Shown here one piece after another: positions 10,901 through 17,796 of a stretch of DNA of 64,000 nt (position 1 is its first letter; each line of letters opens with the position of its first letter). Both the position numbers and the translations under genes were made by a program. Origin of the DNA: Aegicerativicinus sediminis (GTDB taxonomy: Bacteria; Bacteroidota; Bacteroidia; Flavobacteriales; Flavobacteriaceae); NCBI RefSeq assembly GCF_015476115.1, contig NZ_CP064295.1:1234001-1298000 (forward strand). The letters are read 5' to 3'. The notes below the pieces were generated by a model that saw only the letters and a program-made list of their open reading frames with translations, had not been told where the DNA came from and ran no database searches.

Positions 10901-12164
10901 TAATCTTGAATATATAGGGCCCGTTGAGTCTAAAATTTTTAATGTTGATATAGAAAAAATTGAGGTCATCATTAACAATCTCTTATCCAACGCAATAAAA
11001 TACTGTAATAGCGGTGATGAAATAAGGGTAATATTCAACACTAAAGAAGATGGCTTTGAAATAAAGGTAAGGGATACTGGGCCTGGAATTCAAGAGGAGG
11101 AACTATTGCATATTTTTGAATGGTATTATAGGACCCAACGTTCAATTTCCAAAAGCGGAACAGGGATTGGGTTAGCCCTATCCAAAAGTTTTGCAGAACT
11201 TCATGCCGGTAAATTAGAAGTTGAAAGCAAATATAAAGAAGGAACTACTTTTACTTTGAAAATCCCTATTAAGGAAATGGAATATCCATCAAGTGAGTTA
11301 ATAGAGAAAGATGAGTTAGTTGAGCTAGAGGAACAATCCAAACAGAATATTTATGACGTCATAAAATTTGATAGCGAATATTCCAATATTACATCGGAAC
11401 AAAACCGTCAGTTAATTCTAATAATTGACGACAATGAGGAAATCTTAAGTTTTTTAGGAGGGATTTTTAAAAATGAATTTGATGTAATCCATGCAATCAA
11501 TGGTGAAGAAGGTGTTGTAAAGGCAAAAAAGTATATCCCTGATCTTATTATTTCAGATTTAATGATGCCCGAAAAGAGTGGTTTTGATTTATGCTCCGAC
11601 TTAAAGGGGAATTTTGCAACAAGCCACATTCCCATTATTTTGCTTACGGCAGATACTGACATAGAAAGTATAAATATTGGTTATGAAGAAGGTGCGGACG
11701 ACTACATTACCAAGCCCTTCAATATTAAATTATTAAAAACTAGAGTTAAAAACCTCCTTGATAGCAGGGAGGTTTTAAGAAAATTATTTGGTGCTAATCC
11801 AACGCTAGAACAAGAAGATCTTCCAGTCCAAACGGTATTTATTAATAAGGAAAAGGGCTTCTTAAAGAAATTGGATAAAATTATTTTGGAAAATCTTGGT
11901 GAAAATACAAATGTAGAATTGATTGCCTCTGAAATAGGGATGAGCAGGACATCCCTTTATAGAAAACTAAAAGCAATTACTAACAACAGTATTAATGAAT
12001 ATATTAGAAATGTTAAGGTTGAAAGGGCCGCTGAATTGATTAAAAATGACAATTTTACAGTATCACAAGCATGCTATGAAGTTGGTTTTAATGACACTAA
12101 GTATTTTAGAAAGATATTTAAGGAACGTTTTGGTCAAAACCCTTCCGATTTTAAAGATACTTAA
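7974..12164 (+). CDS. Hybrid two-component system (HTCS) sensor kinase/response regulator
   Basis: A 1396-residue one-piece sensor-regulator that detects a glycan breakdown product in the periplasm and activates transcription of its PUL. Order of parts: signal peptide (1-21), two seven-bladed propellers built from Reg_prop repeats (about 30-740; many copies of LWIGTxxGGL), a Y_Y_Y domain (about 765-835), one membrane helix (about 845-865), HisKA with the phosphorylated His890 in FSHELKTP, a HATPase with N box NNLLSNAIKY (about 1000) and DTGPGI, a receiver with phospho-acceptor Asp1195 in DLMMPEKSG, and a C-terminal AraC-type DNA-binding domain (about 1300-1396). All catalytic residues are present. 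Being divergent from susC1 suggests it controls that operon; control of the galactan locus is also possible. Confidence 0.96.
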   Translation: MKISHLLIICVLQCTFLAFGQNSSLNQNAIKQELNFHLLDISSGLSHNYINDIQEDSLGFIWIATYDGLNRYDGQSFKHFKNQFKRDDLNAGEEIGTYEGLNRYGIKNNKVQKPQIGESYNGISNNYIQDIEISSDSLLIATDAGLNFLNLRKSQITSFDVENGLYSNKVSKIINGPENYVVIGTYGGGIQFLDARGNLNNLQEFLKTPDRLSSNDISSILIQGEETMWVGTFNNGLNKINLLNGSITTFHPESESPLVSSVVNSLYEDQFHNLWIGTRNGLQVISKSGDNLNFEFSNGISRQIQEEDILSFQEDGLGNLWIGTRNGGLYIVRFDMPLKKGQNIDVKHFPPRSDGLSVFNRTVSVIFRDSHGNMWLGTPTGLNFVNPNGEKIRLLKKNINDEYSLSHNRIGSVALASKNRVWVGTDGGGLDLLNPKIGVVDHFESKDGDPRTLSNNYILSIYEEKPNRVWIGTYRGGLNLLNPETGYCKHYLEGSTDNGSDVRKIFHAKNGIIWVGTNRGGLFKYLPESDRFQYIETLGKIDIRDIAEDGNGNLWLATFNSGLIRFQPKDDLFTSFNQSNLNGINSDVIFSVLILENGEILAGSRYAGLLRFDPKSNTVLSLTEEDGLSNNTVNSLVQVDSSFVWMGTYNGLNRYNIKTDEILNISSLNNIQEGEFNIGAATKNIDGVLFFGGNNGLNVFDSNDFQVHETPYPIRFKGLKVLNKEVGVSDSQKGAILNETLFFQDAITLKHNQNTFTIDYVAIKYPESKNFSYSYKLQNFNDFWVENQSSGSANFTGVPPGEYSFMVKTDTAFGEQNSKVLNITVVPPFWKTIPAYILYAILLSLSIWVGAKYYSERIKLKNSLLLEKNQRALEHDLNQERFRFFTAFSHELKTPLTLILAPVENLISRDLNKEFKKELKFIERNAKSLYKSIDTLLKFRKAEEGLSRANLEPHDLPSRLRRWVKGYVPLAKEKNINLEYIGPVESKIFNVDIEKIEVIINNLLSNAIKYCNSGDEIRVIFNTKEDGFEIKVRDTGPGIQEEELLHIFEWYYRTQRSISKSGTGIGLALSKSFAELHAGKLEVESKYKEGTTFTLKIPIKEMEYPSSELIEKDELVELEEQSKQNIYDVIKFDSEYSNITSEQNRQLILIIDDNEEILSFLGGIFKNEFDVIHAINGEEGVVKAKKYIPDLIISDLMMPEKSGFDLCSDLKGNFATSHIPIILLTADTDIESINIGYEEGADDYITKPFNIKLLKTRVKNLLDSREVLRKLFGANPTLEQEDLPVQTVFINKEKGFLKKLDKIILENLGENTNVELIASEIGMSRTSLYRKLKAITNNSINEYIRNVKVERAAELIKNDNFTVSQACYEVGFNDTKYFRKIFKERFGQNPSDFKDT

Positions 12165-12236
12165 AACTAATCTTTGTAATAAATGAAGATAAATCTATAG
12201 GCTTTGTGTGACCAATGTGTGACCTGTATAAACAAA

Positions 12237-12262
12237 AAAGCTTTACGGAATCGTAAAGCTTT
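12237..12262 (+). terminator. Hairpin terminator after the HTCS gene
   Basis: A perfect 11-bp stem, AAAGCTTTACG paired with CGTAAAGCTTT around a GAAT loop, lies 73 bases after the HTCS stop. It also sits 9 bases before repeat copy 1. Hairpins of unrelated sequence occupy the same place before the other two copies. Confidence 0.7.
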
Positions 12263-12271
12263 CATTTTAAA

Positions 12272-12403
12272 GTGGTCCCACCTGAACCATAATTTAATAC
12301 CCTGATATACAGCAATATACACCAATATGCAGTGTTTTAAAAGATATCATTCTATTGAGAATAGCTATAAATAGCTGTATACATGTAGGTGGCATTGAGC
12401 ACA
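12272..12403. repeat. Dispersed ~130-bp repeat, copy 1
   Basis: This stretch begins GTGGTCCCACCTGAACCAT and ends AGGTGGCATTGAGCACA. It matches the copies at 38550 and 48811 along nearly its whole length, with only scattered differences and short length changes. Its ends carry a short inverted match (CCACCT...AGGTGG), and TATACAGC (12306-12313) is inverted as GCTGTATA (12374-12381). The first 13 bases equal the 3' end of a GGGACCAC-type tRNA read on the other strand, but the rest of a tRNA is absent. There is no coding capacity. The copy marks the joint between the HTCS locus and the galactan locus. Confidence 0.85.
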
Positions 12404-12948
12404 ACTTCATATGGAAACTTCTTAAAAATATTGAAATCCGATCAATAATTTAAAAAGTAAATTATCTATCAAAAGATGAATAGTTGATAGATTTATTAAT
12501 AATAGAAAATTCAAGTTTGAATTAATGGTAAGCCTAAAATTAAACGTTGACAGCCAATTTTTCGTTACCTAAACTTCATAATTAGAAAAATTTCGAGTTA
12601 AGATAAATTAACAGTCAAATTGTCCATGTATATCTATTTTTTGTCCATTGTTTGAGATAATAAGTCGTGCTACATTGCTTAAATAACTACAAGGATTGTT
12701 GAAGTGTCAAAATTTCATTTAAAAATTATCGAATTTTCAGTTATTGTCTGTTTAATTGATATTCTCATAAAATCAATTAATCTGCATATTTAAATTATAA
12801 ATAGTAATAATTTATATGTATTCCAGAAGGACAATAATTACTATATCACTTCATCGTTACAATTCATCCTTTTTAAATTAAAGATGAATTTCACCTTGTT
12901 TAATGCTATAACTAATTAACTAACATCGAAAATGAAAAAATTATTGAA
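12404..12948 (+). promoter_or_regulatory. Upstream region of the galactan locus (susC2 promoter region)
   Basis: A gene-free, very AT-rich stretch of about 545 bases in front of susC2. It contains the paired TTGTCCAT boxes at 12620 and 12641 (listed separately) and must contain the promoter of susC2. No coding remnant was recognised. The exact transcription start cannot be given from sequence alone. Confidence 0.5.
12619..12650 (+). promoter_or_regulatory. Paired TTGTCCAT direct repeats, candidate AraC operator of the galactan locus
   Basis: TTGTCCAT occurs at 12620-12627 and again at 12641-12648, starts 21 bases apart, which is two helical turns on the same DNA face. The second copy extends to TTTTGTCCATTG. 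Near-identical boxes flank the araC promoter: TTTTGTCTATTG at 27848 and TTTTGTCCAT on the minus strand at 27898-27907. Two same-face direct repeats are a common layout for AraC-family binding sites. That the AraC protein encoded at 26958 binds them is an inference. Confidence 0.45.
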
Positions 12949-12952
12949 ATGA
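12932..12952 (+). other. Possible six-codon leader peptide overlapping the susC2 start
   Basis: An ATG at 12932 opens a frame MKKLLK whose TGA overlaps the susC2 ATG (ATGA arrangement). It could couple translation to susC2 or be chance, since short basic frames are frequent in AT-rich leaders. Confidence 0.2.
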
Positions 12953-15900
12953 AGTCAACAATAAGTTTTATGATCGTTATGCTGCTGGGTTGGTCAACAG
13001 TATTTTCTCAGATAACTGTATCTGGTGCGGTAAAGGATATTAATGGAGTTCCTTTACCAGGTGCTTCAATTGTAGAAAAAGGCACCTCTAATGGTGTCCA
13101 ATCTGATTTTGACGGAAATTTTGTCCTTGAGGTAAGCGATGAAAATGCCACCTTAGTGATTACGTACATTGGGTATCAAGAAAAGGAAGTTTTAGTAAAC
13201 GGACAATCCAATATATCAATTGTTCTAGAAGAAAATCTAACCGCCTTGGATGAGGTTGTTGTAGTTGGTTATGGTACAACTGTAAAGAAAAACATAACTA
13301 CATCCGTTGTTTCAGTGGATGCAACAGATATTCCTAACGCCTCAAACTCGGGTGTGACCGATTTATTATTTGGAAAAGCTGCTGGTGTACAGGTTAGTCA
13401 AGTAAGTGCCCAGCCTGGAGGTCAAGTCAACCTTTCTATTAGAGGTAGAGGAAATCCTCTAATTGTTGTTGATGGAGTTATTGTTCCGTCTAATAGTTTG
13501 GAATCCGGGGTAAACCATGCAGAAATTGATAATGTCAACAGGGGAAATTTAGGAGGATTGAACCCAAATGATATAGAGTCTATTGAAATTTTGAAAGATG
13601 CCAGCGCTGCCATCTATGGAGTTAATGCATCAAATGGGGTTATTTTAATCACTACTAAAAAGGGTAAGACAGGAAAATTAAATGTGGGTGTTGATTACAA
13701 TCATTCTTTTTTAACTAATGATACCTATTTGAACCCTTTAAACGCCAGGGAGTATATGGAATTTTATAATAGATATGATGAGGATAGGTATTTAGCACAA
13801 AATAATATGCAACCTTTTGGCCCAGAATCTCCGACTGGTTATGTGCCCAGATTTTCTAGTAGTCAAATTGACAACAATACAGTAGATACTGATTGGGTTG
13901 ACCAAATATTGAGAGATGGTTCTATCGATAATCTAAACGTTAATGTTAGAGGTGGTACCGAAAAGACGACCTATTATTTTTCAGGAGGTATTTTTAACCA
14001 AGAGGGTACTGTAGAAAACTCTGGCATGAGACGTTTTTCCGGTAAGTTAGATTTATCTTTCCAAATATTTGATTTTCTTAAATTAAATGTTGGAGGGATA
14101 GGAAACTTATCAAAATTTAACAACTCTGTTGCAGGGTGGCAAACGGGAGGATCAGGGCAAAATGGATATACTGCATTACAAGCGGCTCTTGCATATCCAG
14201 CATATTTACCAATTAGAGACCCAGACACTGGTGTATATACCCAATTTCAACTTATAGGAAACCCAGTTGCTCAATTAGATATTAAAGACAAATCTAAAAA
14301 TTCAACTTTATTAACCACCACTTCGCTTGATATAAATATCATTCCAGAAGTATTAACAGGCAAAATATTGTACGGATATAATAATGAATCGTCTTTTCGT
14401 GACTTTTTCATTCCTTCAACCACCAATTGGTTTGATGATTATAGATCTAGGGCATCACTTCAAAATTCTAGACGGGAAAGACAAACATTTGAAACTTATT
14501 TAACCTTTACTAAGGAAATCTCGGTATTTAATATAAATGTTGTTGCAGGGTTTGGTGAATATAAGGATGAAGGTTTCGGTTTTGGTGTTCAAGCATTTGA
14601 CATGCTAGACGCTATAAATACAACAAACATTACTGGTGCACCATCTAATGGTAATTCATGGAAGTACACCAATAAATTAAGGTCATATTTTGCAAGAGGT
14701 ACATTCGACATCCTAGATAGATATCTTGTCGAAGCTGCAATAAGATATGACGGGTATAGCCAATTTTTCCCCGATAGCAAATATGCAGCATTCCCTAGCG
14801 TTTCTGCTGGTTGGAAAATTTCTAATGAGCCATTTTTTGAAGGTCTTACAGATACCTTTCAATTGTTGAAATTAAGGGCTAGTTTAGGTACTACAGGTCA
14901 AAACTTACCTTCAGGAGTGGCATATGGATTTTATGCCCCAGATGGTGAAATCATTAGTTTTGATGATGGAAATTCTAATTACGTTCCTTATATTCTTGCT
15001 CAACTCGATGATCCAAATCTTACTTGGCAAAAAACAATAATGACGAATGTTGGGTTGGATTTTGACATGTATAAAGGTAGGCTTTACGGTTCTTTTGATT
15101 GGTTCCAGGATAGAATCACAAATTTATTACGATACGGAAATACAGCGGTAAATACTGCGGCATTATCCTCAATACCAACCAGACCTGCCAACGGAGGTGA
15201 GCAGTTAAGAAAAGGTTTCGACATTGCAATTGGAGGAGATATTATTAGAAATGATTCCTTTAGATGGAAAGTCGATGCTAACTTTTCTCACTATAATTTT
15301 GATTGGGTAGAACGATTTGAAGAAGATGACCCATCATGGTATTTAAATGAAGATGACCCAGTGGCCTCAATATATGCATTTGAAACTGACGGAATAATTC
15401 AAATTGGAGAAACAATTTCAGATTTTCAACCTGCCGCAGCGAGAACTCCAGGTTCTCCAAGATTTGTTGACCAAAACGGAGATAATGTTTTAGACCGAGA
15501 GGATGTGAAAATTTATGATCAAGTGCCCGATTTTTCTTATGGCTTAACCACAAGGTTTACCTACAAAAATTTTGACTTAAGTGCCTCCTTTTATGGACAA
15601 GTAGGTTCTTACAAACAAAATTATAGCCTTAACTGGGCAAACCCTGTTGCACTTTTAAGTGGAACGGTAGCAGGTAACAATGATAGTTATAATGTTTGGA
15701 GCACTGAAAATCCAGGCGGCACATTGCCAGGTGCAACATATGATGAATTTCTTTTAGGAAGCATTGGAAATACAGTTGGATGGGGTTCTGATGTAACTAT
15801 CTCGAAAGCTGACTTTTTAAGAATGAGAAACATAACTTTAGGATATACTCTAAATTCTGAAGAATTCAAATCAATTTTCTTTAATACTGCCAGAATTTAT

Positions 15901-16038
15901 GTTGATTTCCAAAACCCATTTATAATCACAAATTACAAGGGGGCAGATCCCGAAATACAAACACCGGCGGTTAAAGGTGCAGCTGCACCATATCCAATTG
16001 TTAAATCATTTGCTATTGGTTTAAATCTTAATTTTTAA
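12949..16038 (+). CDS. SusC/RagA family TonB-linked transporter of the galactan locus
   Basis: A 1029-residue SusC-type importer. It has a signal peptide ending in TVFSQ (about 1-21), a carboxypeptidase-regulatory-like domain (22-95, PLPGASIVEKGTSNG), the signature LDEVVVVGYGTTVKK, the plug block IESIEILKDASAAIYGVNASNGVILITTK, and a long barrel ending in FAIGLNLNF. Given the GH53 and GH35 genes downstream, the cargo is probably beta-1,4-galacto-oligosaccharide; this comes from context, not from the protein itself. It is the first gene of the locus and is followed after 9 bases by its susD partner. It is divergent in sequence from susC1, so the two pairs are not a recent duplication. Confidence 0.96.
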   Translation: MKSTISFMIVMLLGWSTVFSQITVSGAVKDINGVPLPGASIVEKGTSNGVQSDFDGNFVLEVSDENATLVITYIGYQEKEVLVNGQSNISIVLEENLTALDEVVVVGYGTTVKKNITTSVVSVDATDIPNASNSGVTDLLFGKAAGVQVSQVSAQPGGQVNLSIRGRGNPLIVVDGVIVPSNSLESGVNHAEIDNVNRGNLGGLNPNDIESIEILKDASAAIYGVNASNGVILITTKKGKTGKLNVGVDYNHSFLTNDTYLNPLNAREYMEFYNRYDEDRYLAQNNMQPFGPESPTGYVPRFSSSQIDNNTVDTDWVDQILRDGSIDNLNVNVRGGTEKTTYYFSGGIFNQEGTVENSGMRRFSGKLDLSFQIFDFLKLNVGGIGNLSKFNNSVAGWQTGGSGQNGYTALQAALAYPAYLPIRDPDTGVYTQFQLIGNPVAQLDIKDKSKNSTLLTTTSLDINIIPEVLTGKILYGYNNESSFRDFFIPSTTNWFDDYRSRASLQNSRRERQTFETYLTFTKEISVFNINVVAGFGEYKDEGFGFGVQAFDMLDAINTTNITGAPSNGNSWKYTNKLRSYFARGTFDILDRYLVEAAIRYDGYSQFFPDSKYAAFPSVSAGWKISNEPFFEGLTDTFQLLKLRASLGTTGQNLPSGVAYGFYAPDGEIISFDDGNSNYVPYILAQLDDPNLTWQKTIMTNVGLDFDMYKGRLYGSFDWFQDRITNLLRYGNTAVNTAALSSIPTRPANGGEQLRKGFDIAIGGDIIRNDSFRWKVDANFSHYNFDWVERFEEDDPSWYLNEDDPVASIYAFETDGIIQIGETISDFQPAAARTPGSPRFVDQNGDNVLDREDVKIYDQVPDFSYGLTTRFTYKNFDLSASFYGQVGSYKQNYSLNWANPVALLSGTVAGNNDSYNVWSTENPGGTLPGATYDEFLLGSIGNTVGWGSDVTISKADFLRMRNITLGYTLNSEEFKSIFFNTARIYVDFQNPFIITNYKGADPEIQTPAVKGAAAPYPIVKSFAIGLNLNF

Positions 16039-16047
16039 TTAAACGCT

Positions 16048-17529
16048 ATGAAAAATCTAATTTTATTAATCCTTATTGTTTTTACATTTTCCTCTTGTGA
16101 GGATAATTTAGATCCAGTCCTTTATGGTTCTTTGAACCCTACAACTTTTCCGAAAACGGAAAGTGATTACGAGCTATATACCTTAGATCTTTATCAACCA
16201 TTCAGGTTAACTTGGGGCTTTGATGAGGGTGGTTGGAGAGTTACTTTTTTCGGTCCTGAAGATGGTACAATTCAACTATTTGATGCGCCGACTGATTTAA
16301 TGATCCCATTCTCAGCCTGGGGTAATGGTGCGGTCTTTTGGGATGCAAAAAGTAGAGGAAATTTCACTCCTTTAGTTGCACAAGGTAGAGATAGATCGCA
16401 CTTTGAAAAGACTAGATTAGTCACAAAAGCAACCCAAACCATTGGAAGTTTGGAAGAGGCCACAATATTTACGGATGACGCCTTCAAAAATCGTCTCCTT
16501 GGAGAGGCTAGAATGGCTAGAGGATGGACCATGTATTTTATGCTTCAGCTATATGGTCCTGTGCCAGTAATTACAGATCCTTCATTGGTTGGAAATATTG
16601 AGGCAGAGTCTGATTTAACAAGACCATCTAGAGAGGTGTACGTTTCACAAGTCGTGGCAGATTTACGTTTTGCTGCTGATAATCTTCCTCAGAACCCTTC
16701 TGAATATGGAAGGTTCAATAAAGGCCACGCTTTGGTAGTCTTAATGAGATTGTACTTAAATGAGAAAAACTTTCAAATGGCAGAATCCGTTGGAAGAGAG
16801 ATTCAAGGTTTAGGCTATAGTTTGGTTGATGATTATACCAGTCTATTTAGAGAGGCAACAGAAAGAAATTCTGAAACTATTTTCGCAATTTCATGTGACC
16901 CAACATCTCAGGGCAGACAAACAGATGGCAATTTTAACCCATTCAGTTATTATACACATCCAACAGATTTTCCTGTAAAACCAGGATGGGCTTGGCCAGG
17001 TGTATATACAGCAACTTGGGAATTTTATGATACGTTTGATCCAAATGATGAGAGAAGATCATTTTTAGTAGACACTTATAGCCCTCCTGGTTACACAATG
17101 GATCGTTCTAACATGGCCGGGCCCGTAATAAATAAATATCCTGCTGAAGGACCAAATGCTTACCAAGGAAATGACGTTGTTATTTCAAGGTATGGAGATG
17201 TGTTGTTAATGTTAGCCGAAGCAATAAATGAAAACAATGGCGGTCCTACACAAGAAGCAATAGATTTGGTTAATGAAATTCGTTTAAGAGCAAATATACA
17301 ACCCTTGAGTAGTGAAGACACTGCATCCAAAAGCGCATTTAACGATGCTATCCTAAGAGAAAGAAGCTGGGAGCTTTATTTTGAAGGATTTAGACTTCTT
17401 GATTTAAGGAGGCATGGTAAATGGCCATCTGCTCTACAAAGTATTTCAGGAAAAAATCCAGGCCCATCAATTTATCCAATACCCCAATTTGCATTGGATG
17501 ATGGAGCCACCCAAAATGACGGTTATTAA
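16048..17529 (+). CDS. SusD/RagB family glycan-binding lipoprotein of the galactan locus
   Basis: A 493-residue SusD homologue with lipoprotein signal LIVFTFSSCEDN. It carries TPR-like helices (RLLGEARMARGWTMYFMLQLYG; GHALVVLMRLYLNEKNF) and the conserved C-terminal block LRERSWELYFEGFRLLDLRRHGKW followed by IYPIPQFAL. It caps the SusC barrel encoded immediately upstream. Several exposed-looking Trp residues (WAWPGVYTATWEF) could form the sugar platform, but this is a guess. A strong hairpin 107 bases after its stop probably lowers expression of the enzymes relative to the importer pair. Confidence 0.95.
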   Translation: MKNLILLILIVFTFSSCEDNLDPVLYGSLNPTTFPKTESDYELYTLDLYQPFRLTWGFDEGGWRVTFFGPEDGTIQLFDAPTDLMIPFSAWGNGAVFWDAKSRGNFTPLVAQGRDRSHFEKTRLVTKATQTIGSLEEATIFTDDAFKNRLLGEARMARGWTMYFMLQLYGPVPVITDPSLVGNIEAESDLTRPSREVYVSQVVADLRFAADNLPQNPSEYGRFNKGHALVVLMRLYLNEKNFQMAESVGREIQGLGYSLVDDYTSLFREATERNSETIFAISCDPTSQGRQTDGNFNPFSYYTHPTDFPVKPGWAWPGVYTATWEFYDTFDPNDERRSFLVDTYSPPGYTMDRSNMAGPVINKYPAEGPNAYQGNDVVISRYGDVLLMLAEAINENNGGPTQEAIDLVNEIRLRANIQPLSSEDTASKSAFNDAILRERSWELYFEGFRLLDLRRHGKWPSALQSISGKNPGPSIYPIPQFALDDGATQNDGY

Positions 17530-17636
17530 TCAAGACAGAGAGAATCCTGTCCTTAAAGTTTGAATAACTTTTTGAATTGAGACTCTCTGAAATTTTAAAA
17601 TTGGCATTAGTTAGCCTATTGAGTTAGTAGTTGATT

Positions 17637-17674
17637 TTCTTCGAAGGAGTTTCGAGCCAAACTCCTTTGAAGAA
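17637..17674 (+). terminator. Strong hairpin between susD2 and the glycosidase genes
   Basis: A 16-bp stem (TTCTTCGAAGGAGTTT paired with AAACTCCTTTGAAGAA, one mismatch) with a CGAGCC loop is followed by a run of T (ATTTTTAAAA). It lies inside what otherwise looks like one operon. It could be a partial terminator or an mRNA 3'-end stabiliser that keeps susCD transcripts more abundant than those of the enzymes. Confidence 0.7.
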
Positions 17675-17796
17675 ATTTTTAAAATTGGTATCACTTTACC
17701 ATATGGACGTCCTCATATTATCAGATGTGTTTAATCTGTGTAATCTCTATTACGAAGTCCGATACATTCCTTTAAAGCATAAAAATTTATTTCATA

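Noticed and set aside
12272-12300. Possible tRNA gene at the start of each repeat copy (minus strand)
   Set aside because: Only the acceptor and part of the T arm are present. The loop sequence between CCACCTG and AACCA is missing and no anticodon arm follows.
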